Of a stretch of DNA of 35,083 nt, positions 18,340 to 25,876 are shown in pieces. A model generated the notes under the pieces. The model worked only from the letters and a program-made list of their open reading frames with translations, was not told where the DNA came from and searched no databases. Position 1 is the stretch's first letter, and every line of letters begins with the position of its first letter. The position numbers and the translations under genes were made by a program. The stretch covers positions 1 through 35,083 of the forward strand of contig NZ_JAXUHN010000069.1 of assembly GCF_035916875.1 (NCBI RefSeq), written 5' to 3'. This DNA is from Methylomicrobium sp035916875. GTDB taxonomy: Bacteria > Pseudomonadota > Gammaproteobacteria > Methylococcales > Methylomonadaceae.

Positions 18340-18833
18340 TACCGGCGGTCTCCCAAAATCTCGTAAACGGTATTTTCTTCGGTGATGTCGAGCCGAAGCT
18401 GATCTCCGACCATGGCCACCGGTGCGTGATCGCAGGCGCCGAGGCAAACGATCGGCAATACCGTGTATTCGCCGTCCGCCGTCATTTCGCCCAAATCGAC
18501 GTGAAAATGACGGCACAAACGCTCGCGGACTTTTTCGGCGCCCAGCATCCAGCAGGTGACGCTGTTGCAATAATGAATGACGGTTTTACCTACGGGCCGG
18601 CGATAGATCAGATTGTAAAAGGTCGCCACGCCTTCCAGTTGTGCCGGAGAGATTTCCAGAAGCTCGGCAACGGCGACCAAAGCTTCGTCGGAAACCCAGC
18701 GGTGGTGCTTTTGCACGATTTTCAGGGCCTCGATCGAGACTGCCGCCTTGTCGGCATAACGCGTCATCTCGGCGTTGATCTCCGTGATTTCCTCGGGACT
18801 CAACCCTGCAAATTTTTGTATGTTCTCTGTCAT
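18339..18833 (-). CDS. nuoE: NADH-quinone oxidoreductase subunit E (2Fe-2S N1a)
   Basis: Thioredoxin-fold subunit of 164 residues (E. coli 166) that pairs with NuoF. The four 2Fe-2S ligands are visible as Cys89, Cys94, Cys130 and Cys134 (CNSVTCWMLG and CLGACDHAP). The N-terminal helical domain precedes them. It starts one base after nuoCD stops and shares one base with nuoF. Confidence 0.97.
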   Translation of the reverse strand: MTENIQKFAGLSPEEITEINAEMTRYADKAAVSIEALKIVQKHHRWVSDEALVAVAELLEISPAQLEGVATFYNLIYRRPVGKTVIHYCNSVTCWMLGAEKVRERLCRHFHVDLGEMTADGEYTVLPIVCLGACDHAPVAMVGDQLRLDITEENTVYEILGDRR

Positions 18834-18834
18834 G

Positions 18835-20649
18835 TCAACGATCCACGTCCGCCATTACGAAATCGATGCTGGCCAGAATCGCGATCAGATCGGCGATCAT
18901 CATGCCGCGGCTCATTAGCGGAATCATCTGCAAATGGGCAAAGGACGGCGTCCGGATACGGGTTCGATAAGACATGGTGCCTCCGTCGCTGGTCAGATAG
19001 TAGCCGTTCAGTCCCTTGGTTGCTTCAATGGTCACGCTGGCCTCTCCGGCAGGAACGACCGGTCCCCAGCTGACATTGAGAAAATGCTGGATCAGGGTTT
19101 CTATATCATGTAGAGTCCGCGCTTTCGGCGGCGGCGTGGTTAACGGATGATCGGCCTTATAGGGGCCTTCCGGCATCTGTTCGAGGCATTGTTCGATAAT
19201 GCGTAGACTTTGCCGCATCTCTTCCACCCGCACCGCGCAACGGTCGTAACAATCGCCCCGATTGCCGATAGGAATTTCGAACTCGTAGTTTTCATAACCT
19301 GAGTAGGGACGCGCCTTGCGATAATCCCATTCGAATCCGGTCGCCCGTAGCCCGGCGCCGGTCACGCTCCAGTCGATGGCTTCTGCGCTGGTATAAGAGC
19401 CGATGCCTTGCGTGCGCCGCTTGATCAGACTGTTCTTCATGACCAACTTGTCGTATTGATCCAGGCGCGACGGCAAATAGCCGATAAATTCCCGTACCCG
19501 TTTATCCCAACCCTGGGGCAAATCCAGAGCTACGCCGCCGATGCGAAAATAACTGGAATGCATGCGAGCGCCGGTAATCGACTCCATGATGTCGAACACC
19601 TTTTCACGATCGATGAACATGTAAAAGATCGGCGACATCTGGCCGACATCCTGGGCATAGGTGCCGTAAAACAGCAAATGGCTGGCAAGGCGATAAAATT
19701 CGGCGATCATCACGCGGATCACCTGCGCCCGTTCCGGCACTTTGATGCCGGCCAAGCGCTCCACCGCCAGCACGTACGGCAGGTTGTTCATCGAGCCGCC
19801 CAGATAGTCCACGCGGTCGGTATAAGGAATGAACGTATGCCAGGACTGGCGCTCGCCCATTTTTTCCGCGCCGCGATGGTGGTAGCCTATGTCGGGAACG
19901 GCGTCGATAATTTCCTCGCCATCCAGTTGCAGCGCAATCCGGAAGGCGCCGTGAACGCTGGGATGATTGGGTCCCATGTTAAGAAAGAGAAAATCACTGT
20001 CCTCGCTTTGCCGCCGCATTCCCCATTCTTCCGGAACGAAGCGCAACGCTTCCTGTTCGATCTCCTGGCGCTCGTCGGACAGGCTAAACGGTTCCATTTC
20101 GGTAGCGCGGGCGGGATGCTCCTTACGCAGAGGATGACCGACCCAGGTCGGCGGCATGATAATCCGGCGCAGGTTGGGATGACCCTCGAAAACGATGCCG
20201 AACATATCCCATACCTCGCGTTCGTACCAATTGGCCGAAGGCCAGATAGCACTGGCGGAAGGCAGGGAGAAGGTGTCTTCGGACAGCGCCACTTTGAGAC
20301 GGATATCCTCGTTGCGGCCAAAAGAAAGCAGATGATAAATAACAGTAAATGCGCTTTCCGGCAGTCCTTGCCGATGGGTTCGCAGACGCTCGTCCATGGC
20401 CGTCAGATCGAATAGCAAGGGGTAAGCGGGTTTCGCTTCGTTTTTCAAAAAGCCAAGAACGCTACGGAGATTTTCTCTTGGAATCCACAACGTAGGTATG
20501 CCGTCGGCCGTTTGCTGAAAGGTAAAGTGATTGTTGCCAAACCGCTTCGATAGTTCGCGAACAATCTGCGGCAGACCGGACTCAATTTTGGCCATCGCCC
20601 TATTGCTGTCCATGATCTCCCCCACGTTACCTTGACGGTTCTCATACAT
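18835..20649 (-). CDS. nuoCD: NADH-quinone oxidoreductase fused subunits C and D
   Basis: Fused peripheral-arm subunit of 604 residues (E. coli 600). The N-terminal third is NuoC-like (WYEREVWDMFGIVFEGHPNL, then RRIIMPPTWVGHPLRKEHP). A linker leads into the NuoD part (FLFLNMGPNHPSVHGAFRIA, with the histidines that line the quinone site, and the C-terminal DLIAILASIDFVMADVDR). Fusion is the E. coli-type state, unlike the separate C and D of many other bacteria. The ATG at 20649 overlaps the nuoB stop by eight bases. A second ATG at 20613, just after a GGGGGAG, is an alternative start that would shorten the protein by 12 residues. Confidence 0.97.
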   Translation of the reverse strand: MYENRQGNVGEIMDSNRAMAKIESGLPQIVRELSKRFGNNHFTFQQTADGIPTLWIPRENLRSVLGFLKNEAKPAYPLLFDLTAMDERLRTHRQGLPESAFTVIYHLLSFGRNEDIRLKVALSEDTFSLPSASAIWPSANWYEREVWDMFGIVFEGHPNLRRIIMPPTWVGHPLRKEHPARATEMEPFSLSDERQEIEQEALRFVPEEWGMRRQSEDSDFLFLNMGPNHPSVHGAFRIALQLDGEEIIDAVPDIGYHHRGAEKMGERQSWHTFIPYTDRVDYLGGSMNNLPYVLAVERLAGIKVPERAQVIRVMIAEFYRLASHLLFYGTYAQDVGQMSPIFYMFIDREKVFDIMESITGARMHSSYFRIGGVALDLPQGWDKRVREFIGYLPSRLDQYDKLVMKNSLIKRRTQGIGSYTSAEAIDWSVTGAGLRATGFEWDYRKARPYSGYENYEFEIPIGNRGDCYDRCAVRVEEMRQSLRIIEQCLEQMPEGPYKADHPLTTPPPKARTLHDIETLIQHFLNVSWGPVVPAGEASVTIEATKGLNGYYLTSDGGTMSYRTRIRTPSFAHLQMIPLMSRGMMIADLIAILASIDFVMADVDR

Positions 20650-21283
20650 GATCGGGGTCCCTGAGCTGTTGAATGCGCATCCTTTCTTCGGTCAGCAAAT
20701 CGCGTTGACTGGTTTTCACCGGTTTAATCACACCCTGCTCGCCGACAACCCAACTCAATGGGCGCCTTTCCTTGCCGATCGCTTCCTGCAGTAGCATCAA
20801 ACCTTGCAACAACGCTTCGGGACGCGGCGGACAGCCCGGCACATAAACGTCCACCGGCAAAAACTTATCGACTCCCTGCACTACGCTATAGATATCGTAC
20901 ATGCCGCCGGAGTTGGCGCAAGACCCCATTGAAATCACCCAGCGCGGCTCAAGCATCTGGTCGTAAAGCCGCTTGACAACCGGCGCCATCTTGCGGAAAA
21001 CCGTTCCCGAAATGACGATCAGATCGGCCTGCCGGGGTGTGCCTCGGATCACTTCGGAGCCGAAGCGGGCAATGTCATGACGGCTGGTGAAGGCAGTCGC
21101 CATTTCCACGTAGCAGCACGAAAGCCCGAAATTGAATGGCCACACCGAATTGGACTGGCCCCAGGCCACCATGTCTTCAAGCCTGGCGAAAAGGAAATTT
21201 CGGCGTATCGCCTCTTCATAGGTTTGCTGCCCCGGCGTTGGGGCCGTATCGTTTTCTGCCTTAGTCAGATTCCAACGCATCAC
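20642..21283 (-). CDS. nuoB: NADH-quinone oxidoreductase subunit B (cluster N2)
   Basis: Subunit of 213 residues holding the terminal 4Fe-4S cluster N2 next to the quinone site. Ligands are read as the adjacent pair Cys56-Cys57 (FGLSCCYVEMA), Cys122 (GSCANSGGMYD) and Cys151 (VPGCPPRPE). It begins directly after the nuoA stop. The second residue is also Met, so the start could be one codon later. Confidence 0.97.
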   Translation of the reverse strand: MMRWNLTKAENDTAPTPGQQTYEEAIRRNFLFARLEDMVAWGQSNSVWPFNFGLSCCYVEMATAFTSRHDIARFGSEVIRGTPRQADLIVISGTVFRKMAPVVKRLYDQMLEPRWVISMGSCANSGGMYDIYSVVQGVDKFLPVDVYVPGCPPRPEALLQGLMLLQEAIGKERRPLSWVVGEQGVIKPVKTSQRDLLTEERMRIQQLRDPDHV

Positions 21284-21715
21284 TTACTCCTGATAATCCG
21301 GATCCACCTTACGCTGCCGACGGGTGCGCCAATCGAGAGCGCCTGACGACCACAAATAAACTAACGATGCCAGCAACACGCCGATAAAGATCAAGGCCTC
21401 GATAAAGCCCGGCCAGCCTGACTCGTAAAGGGCCACCGACCATGCAAACAGAAACACCGACTCCATGTCGAAAATAACAAAAAAAATGGCAAGGAGATAA
21501 AACTGAATGGAAAAGCGGATATGAACATCGCCGGTTGCGACAATACCCGACTCAAAGGTTTCGTCAGCGGCCTTGGCGCTGTGTCTCTGCCCCAGAAAAT
21601 AGGCTCCTCCGAGCATGATGCCGGTAACGGCAAGCACCGCCGCGAAATAGAGGATGAGCGGCAATAGATCAGCGGCGAATCGAGCTTCAATGATCATCAG
21701 GTGCACCGTTGTCAT
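21284..21715 (-). CDS. nuoA: NADH-quinone oxidoreductase subunit A
   Basis: First gene of the complex I operon. The product is a 143-residue, three-helix membrane subunit (E. coli 147). Family signatures are TFESGIVATGD, then FYLLAIFFVIFDMESVFLF (conserved acidic residues facing the E channel) and ALDWRTRRQRK at the C-terminus. There is no strong Shine-Dalgarno before the ATG; a second in-frame ATG six codons later (MIIEARF) is possible. A 16-base palindrome lies about 90 bases upstream. Confidence 0.96.
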   Translation of the reverse strand: MTTVHLMIIEARFAADLLPLILYFAAVLAVTGIMLGGAYFLGQRHSAKAADETFESGIVATGDVHIRFSIQFYLLAIFFVIFDMESVFLFAWSVALYESGWPGFIEALIFIGVLLASLVYLWSSGALDWRTRRQRKVDPDYQE

Positions 21716-21803
21716 GCGTTCAATAACGAAAATACGGGCTGCGCTTCCTAAATATTAAGAAAGCGTCACACCAACTTAAAAAACTAATTCCCTGTCTTTC
21801 TCG

Positions 21804-21819
21804 GTTATCGCGAGATAAC
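21804..21819. promoter_or_regulatory. Palindrome upstream of nuoA (possible operator)
   Basis: GTTATC-GCGA-GATAAC is an exact 6-4-6 inverted repeat, about 90 bases upstream of the nuoA ATG and in the only gap available for the operon promoter. No convincing -35/-10 pair could be assigned. The binding factor is unknown, and the call rests on symmetry and position only. The rest of 21716-22143 is AT-rich and shows no gene. Confidence 0.3.
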
Positions 21820-22143
21820 TATTGCGCCGGTTGTTGAGCGAAATGGCTTTCCGCTTTCACTCTTGCCACCTGGATCCGCAATGCATTATTAGACAATAAA
21901 TAATCCAATCGTTTCATATAACCTTAATGTTTAGTAAATCAGGCCTATAGAAATTTCTGCCGAATATATAGATCATCAAGCTAATTTCATGCCATAAAAC
22001 GAAATTTATATGAACATAAGTGGAATCAAACTTCTAAGCGTTACAAGCATGAGTGAACAAGGTTCGGAATGATTTTTTTTGGTTGAAATGAACCCATTGG
22101 CAATGGTTCAAATACCCCCCCCTTTAGCTGGTTCTGTCGGCAT

Positions 22144-22542
22144 TTACCTCAGCCAAGTCAATACGGGCACAAATCATAAAAACCAATGAAGCACTCAATC
22201 AAATGGCTCTCTTTGTACACAAACCAATCGGCGGGATGGCGGGCTCAATTCCTTTCGCGGACGGCCTGGACAAAATCATCGCCGTCATGGCGTTTGTCGG
22301 CTAACAAAGCACTGACGCCTTCGGACGTCAGTGCCAACAGATTCTCGGCTTGCCCGGTACCGCCGGCTTCTCCTGCGATCAGAATGAAATCCAACAGATA
22401 CCCCTGCGCATCGGTAATAGCGTAGGTTTTAGCCGAAGACCCCCCTCTCGATCGCCCCAAAGAGTCCGCTTCGGATGAGCCGCCTGCCGCTTGCGTAAAA
22501 TACTTCCCATTGCCCATCGCTCAATTCCTCTCCGTTGTGCAT
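22144..22542 (-). pseudogene. Collapsed IS5-family transposase remnant
   Basis: Three pieces of an IS5/IS427-type transposase lie in order but in different frames. From the ATG at 22542 comes EELSDGQWEVF, the usual N-terminal LSDxQWE. From 22517 come LGRSRGGSSAKTYAITD, then a central part, then ALLADKRHDGDDFVQAVRER (the ADKxYD catalytic region). After a stop at 22245 come VYKESHLIECFIGF (the YKxRHLxECF region) and WLR followed by a stop at 22144. A full transposase would be far longer, so there are internal deletions and frameshifts. TGCCGACAGAACC after the last stop may be part of the element end. A matching left-end repeat was not found. Confidence 0.75.
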
Positions 22543-22564
22543 CTCTGCCCAAAACGGGCAGAGA
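22542..22564. repeat. Perfect 9-bp stem-loop at the edge of the IS5 remnant
   Basis: TCTCTGCCC, loop AAAAC, GGGCAGAGA. It lies about 100 bases downstream of the propeller gene stop, at the first codon of the transposase remnant. It could terminate transcription from 22666, but neither side carries a clear U-tract, so an origin within the mobile element is equally likely. Confidence 0.4.
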
Positions 22565-22665
22565 ATTTGTACAATTGTTGCGAAATATCAACAGATTCTA
22601 ATCCGCCGGCAATATACCCAAATCAGGCTTGAATTAAACGGCGATTATTGCCTCGCCGCCCGATG

Positions 22666-24480
22666 CTATATCCCTTTCTGCTCGGGTGTTAATTCTTTCA
22701 GCCAGCCTTCAACTTCCGGACTTAACTCGCCTTTGCCTGAAAGTTTCAATGTTTCCTTCAGATTGCCATGCTCCACCAGCGGCAGAGCCAATATGCCCTG
22801 ACCGCCCATGCCATTGTGCGCCTTAATGCTGCTGTCCTTGGGATCGGACAACAATACCCGGCCGGCGATTTCCAGCTTGTCCATATCCACCACGATCAGA
22901 TCGTTGGCGAATTTGCTGGCCGCATAGGCGTAATAGCCGCCGCCCTGCTTCATGCCGAAATGGACGCCGTGGCATCCCGGTTCGCAGGGCAGGCTCTTGA
23001 TCACCTTGTTGGTGGCCGTGTCGACGATGGTGAGACTCGCGCTCAAGGTATTGGCGGTGACCACGTACTTGCCGTCCGGGCTAACCGGGGTCTGGATCGG
23101 TAACAGGCCGTAGGCTTCGCCGCTGATCTTTCCGGATACCGGATCGTAATCGGCAGCAAGATTGATATCCATCAGCTTTTTCTTGCCCGGAATGTCGATC
23201 ACCGTCAGACTGCTTAGTAACGGTGGCGTACCCAGCAGATTGGCGGCGTAGGCTCGCTGTCCATCCATTGTGCCCCAGACGGCAATCGGTATGATTCCCC
23301 CCGTTGGAATTTCAGTTGTTTTCTCGCTATCGAGATCCACCACAGACACGCTGCTAGCGAGAGCGTTGGGCGTTAACATATATTTACCGTCATCGGTAAT
23401 GTAGTGGCCATGGGGCGAAGTATGGGGCCCTGTATTAATGCTGTTCTGAGCAGAAGGGTTCTTGCCGCCCGTCATTTTGACCACCTGTTCCCCGGCGTTG
23501 ATGGCAACATAAAGCATGTCGTTGGCAGGCCGGGTCATGACATGAGATGGCGATTCTCCAACCACGATATTGCTGTAAACCTGGCCGTTGGCACGGTCGA
23601 AGGTCAGCAGCTTCTTGTCAAACCACTGGGTTTGGTAGATATATTCATATCGCTTGTCGGTCCACATGTTGTGAGGATTGTTCATATCCTCCTTGATGCC
23701 CTTGAATTTATTGGTCGTGCTCCAGCTCCTCGTATTGATGCGCGTGGCGGTGCCGGGCTTCTTCTTGCCCTCGATCATTTCGAACTGGGTGTTGACCCAG
23801 ACTTCGCCTACTCCTGGGGCGCCAGGCTTTTTCAATTCATTGGGCATGGTCATGCTGAGCGCGCTGAGACTGATGGTGTTGCCCTCGATATTGAGCGGAA
23901 TATCGGGCAGATTCACTTCCCACTTGGGCTTGCTGTAATCGCGCCATAGACTCGGCGTGGTCGCCACGAAAAAAGTACGCAGCAAACGCTTGGCAAGGTC
24001 GCTGCTGGCCGGTACCTTGGCGCCGGTCACCAATTGCAGCTCGCTGCCGATATCCAGTCCCTTGGTGTTCGGGTCGTCCACCACAACGGCGCCGAACATA
24101 TAGGGATGCACCTTGCAGGTGAACACGTAGAGTCCCGGCTTGTTAAAAGCTTGGGTCACGCTGGCGCTGGAAGGTTTTTCCTGGTCCACAGGAAAGTTTT
24201 CGGCGCCCGCCGGCCATAACAGGCTGGTGATGGTGTGCTCGGTGTTGGTGTCGGTCATCTTGATCATCGCCGCCTGCGCGGGTTTGATGACCACCAAGGC
24301 ATCTCCATCGACAGGATCTTTAAACCAAAGCCCCGGTTCGTCGGACATCTCCAGTACCGCCGAAGGCATCAGGCCCGGCACACTGAGAATGAGATCGTCA
24401 GCCCCCGATTGAGCCGCCCATGATGATCCGGTAAAACCGGTCATTAAAATCGCTGCCGTTAATTTGGAAATTTTTGTCAT
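22666..24480 (-). CDS. Exported cupredoxin / beta-propeller copper protein
   Basis: This 604-residue protein starts with a signal peptide (cleavage likely after SSWA, about residue 22). Residues about 45-137 form a cupredoxin with a complete type-1 copper set read as His82, Cys122, His125 and Met128 (TEHTITS, then FTCKVHPYMFG). From about 250 to 570 there is a YVTN/cytochrome-d1-like beta-propeller with repeated blades such as VSPDGKYVVTANTLSASL. Many blades begin with histidines: His270, 313, 353, 357, 359, 504, 507 and 555. C499-EPG-CH504 forms a CX3CH motif. The gene follows the multicopper oxidase by 17 bases, with CCGGAG before the ATG, so the two are co-expressed. It may be an electron-transfer partner or a metal-binding redox enzyme; the substrate is unknown. 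I do not know a standard gene name. Confidence 0.8.
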   Translation of the reverse strand: MTKISKLTAAILMTGFTGSSWAAQSGADDLILSVPGLMPSAVLEMSDEPGLWFKDPVDGDALVVIKPAQAAMIKMTDTNTEHTITSLLWPAGAENFPVDQEKPSSASVTQAFNKPGLYVFTCKVHPYMFGAVVVDDPNTKGLDIGSELQLVTGAKVPASSDLAKRLLRTFFVATTPSLWRDYSKPKWEVNLPDIPLNIEGNTISLSALSMTMPNELKKPGAPGVGEVWVNTQFEMIEGKKKPGTATRINTRSWSTTNKFKGIKEDMNNPHNMWTDKRYEYIYQTQWFDKKLLTFDRANGQVYSNIVVGESPSHVMTRPANDMLYVAINAGEQVVKMTGGKNPSAQNSINTGPHTSPHGHYITDDGKYMLTPNALASSVSVVDLDSEKTTEIPTGGIIPIAVWGTMDGQRAYAANLLGTPPLLSSLTVIDIPGKKKLMDINLAADYDPVSGKISGEAYGLLPIQTPVSPDGKYVVTANTLSASLTIVDTATNKVIKSLPCEPGCHGVHFGMKQGGGYYAYAASKFANDLIVVDMDKLEIAGRVLLSDPKDSSIKAHNGMGGQGILALPLVEHGNLKETLKLSGKGELSPEVEGWLKELTPEQKGI

Positions 24481-24497
24481 GGCTATATTCTCCGGTT

Positions 24498-25448
24498 TTA
24501 ATTTTCTATCACTCTGAAACCGCCCATCATGCCGCTCTGCATATGCTGCAGAACATGGCAGTGATAATGCCAGTTGCCGGGGCCCACGCCTTCGCCGGCC
24601 TTGATTACGAAGGCCTCCCGCACAATCGGACCGATGTTGACGGTGTCGACCAAATGCGAGGTACCCGGTTGAATCCAGCGGTGGCCATGCAAATGAAAGG
24701 TATGGAAGGCCGTACCGATGCCGATGACATGGAAACGCACCAGTTCGCCCTCGCGGGCTCCGATAGTAGGGTTAGTCCACAATGGAACCTGGCGGTTGGC
24801 GAGATGGTTGAGCTCCTGGCCCCAGAAAGTGGTTTCGTGCATCCACAGGATGAACTCGCGTTTGACATCCTTGATATCCACCTGTTTTATCTGGCCGTCG
24901 ATCATCGCCGATACCTTGCCGCCTTTAGGATTGACGATCAGGGTGCCGTACAGGCCCTTATCTTCGGAACCGAGGACCGGGTTGCCGAAGGCATGGTCGT
25001 GATAGGGCCAGGTGCCAGCGGTGCCGAGCGCAGCAGTCCATTTATAGGTATACGGCTTGCCCGGAAAGGCAGCCTGATCGGAAGTATGGTTGAATACTTT
25101 CATCGTGCCGTCGCTGTCGATCTTGTAATGGACGCCGTGCACGTGGATGCTGACCGGTTCATTAGATCCTTTGATGCCCTGTTCCAGAGTCACTTCTGCT
25201 TTGTCGCCTTCGGTCATCACGATCGCGGGACCGGGAATGGTAGGTTCGGGGCTGTAGCGGCCGGTAATGTCTTCGACCTGTCCCGACGCGTCGCGTATTT
25301 TGTGGCTTACCATTTGATAGGCCAACTGTCCTGAGTCCAGTTTGGCTGCTTTCATCGTGATCAGGTGGGTTTTTCCTGATTCCGTATCGGCGTGCGCCGC
25401 TTGCATAAAGGTAAATACACAAAAGATTAAAACGGCTATTTTTGTCAT
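24498..25448 (-). CDS. Two-domain multicopper oxidase (small-laccase type)
   Basis: This 316-residue periplasmic enzyme has a signal peptide (MTKIAVLIFCVFTFMQAAHA). Copper ligands read directly: trinuclear-site His102/104 (HVHG), His150/152 (YHDH), His252/254 (within HTFHLHGH) and His296/298, with type-1 site His249, Cys297, His302 and Met307 (HYHCHVLQHMQSGM). This is the small-laccase (SLAC) pattern, with type-1 copper only in the second domain. It differs from NirK nitrite reductase, which lacks the full trinuclear set. Reducing O2 with oxidation of a phenol, metal or protein donor is the expected chemistry. The open frame extends 63 codons upstream without a signal-like sequence. The ATG at 25448 has AGAGAGG eight bases before it and gives a clean export signal, so it is preferred. 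Confidence 0.88.
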   Translation of the reverse strand: MTKIAVLIFCVFTFMQAAHADTESGKTHLITMKAAKLDSGQLAYQMVSHKIRDASGQVEDITGRYSPEPTIPGPAIVMTEGDKAEVTLEQGIKGSNEPVSIHVHGVHYKIDSDGTMKVFNHTSDQAAFPGKPYTYKWTAALGTAGTWPYHDHAFGNPVLGSEDKGLYGTLIVNPKGGKVSAMIDGQIKQVDIKDVKREFILWMHETTFWGQELNHLANRQVPLWTNPTIGAREGELVRFHVIGIGTAFHTFHLHGHRWIQPGTSHLVDTVNIGPIVREAFVIKAGEGVGPGNWHYHCHVLQHMQSGMMGGFRVIEN

Positions 25449-25472
25449 TTTTATTGCCTCTCTATAAAAGTA

Positions 25473-25488
25473 AGCTTTAGCTGAAGCT
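25473..25488. repeat. REP-like imperfect palindrome in the oxidase leader
   Basis: AGCTTTAGCTGAAGCT is a near-perfect palindrome. On the minus strand it is preceded by GGGTGAAGTAGG, so the unit reads like a dispersed GTAGGAGC...-type REP sequence. It sits 25 bases upstream of the oxidase ATG and would lie in its mRNA leader. Only one copy is in the window, so dispersal cannot be shown here. Confidence 0.35.
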
Positions 25489-25649
25489 CCTACTTCACCC
25501 AACGTTTCTAAAACCGTTGTTGGAAAAATCCCTTCGAACTTTGCGATAAAAACTGTCCATGACTGAATTAACAGAGACTTAGCGACTTCACCATCAATCA
25601 AGCCAAACAATGATTCTCTCCAGGTCGTCTCCAGCATTGTTAATGAGAT

Positions 25650-25664
25650 CCTAGCAAGCTAGGT
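25650..25664. promoter_or_regulatory. Inverted repeat and shared 10-base motif, oxidase side
   Basis: CCTAGC-AA-GCTAGG is an exact inverted repeat (25650-25663). It contains CAAGCTAGGT (25655-25664), which recurs in inverted orientation as ACCTAGCTTG at 25823-25832, just upstream of the divergent regulator gene. A motif shared by two divergent promoters suggests an operator of that regulator; this is inference. Confidence 0.35.
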
Positions 25665-25740
25665 AACTGGGGCTTCGTTGATCATGAGGGAGGGGGGGAC
25701 AACCGGTGAGCAGCCGGTTGTTAACAAAGAAGCCCCAGTT
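25665..25740. repeat. Nested inverted repeats in the divergent region
   Basis: The outer arms AACTGGGGCTTC (25665-25676) and GAAGCCCCAGTT (25729-25740) are exact. Inside them ACAACCGG (25699-25706) and CCGGTTGT (25714-25721) form a second exact hairpin with a 7-base loop. A G-rich stretch, GAGGGAGGGGGGG, lies between the left arms. It could be a miniature mobile or REP element, a transcription barrier between the divergent genes, or a structured leader of the oxidase mRNA. There is no coding sequence in 25449-25876. Confidence 0.6.
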
Positions 25741-25822
25741 GGAAGAAAGTCTATAACAATAATTGCGCTTTTTCAATATAAATATTTTAAAACTTTTATT
25801 TGTTTTACAATATTTCTACCGG

Positions 25823-25832
25823 ACCTAGCTTG
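25823..25832. promoter_or_regulatory. Shared 10-base motif, regulator side
   Basis: ACCTAGCTTG lies 44 bases before the regulator ATG and is the reverse complement of CAAGCTAGGT at 25655-25664. The sequence before it is very AT-rich (for example TTTTACAATATTTC) and may hold the regulator promoter. This would suit autoregulation plus control of the divergent oxidase operon. Confidence 0.35.
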
Positions 25833-25876
25833 TGGTAACCTTACTGAAAATCACATTTGCTAGAGTGAGGGCCGTT

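Noticed and set aside
18340..18570. N-terminal extension of nuoF
   Set aside because: Arginine-rich reading of nuoE in another frame; the TAATG junction gives the proper start.
19408..20415. 335-residue plus-strand open frame
   Set aside because: It lies wholly antisense to nuoCD, which is certain; no family features were seen.
24474..25334. 286-residue plus-strand open frame
   Set aside because: Antisense to the multicopper oxidase, whose ligands are all accounted for.
24498..25448. Reading the multicopper oxidase as a NirK/AniA nitrite reductase
   Set aside because: The HCHxxxHxxxxM type-1 site is in domain 2 and the full trinuclear His set is present, which is the small-laccase pattern.
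25449..25637. 63-codon N-terminal extension of the multicopper oxidase
   Set aside because: The internal ATG has a good ribosome binding site and begins a signal peptide; the extension runs through a REP-like repeat.
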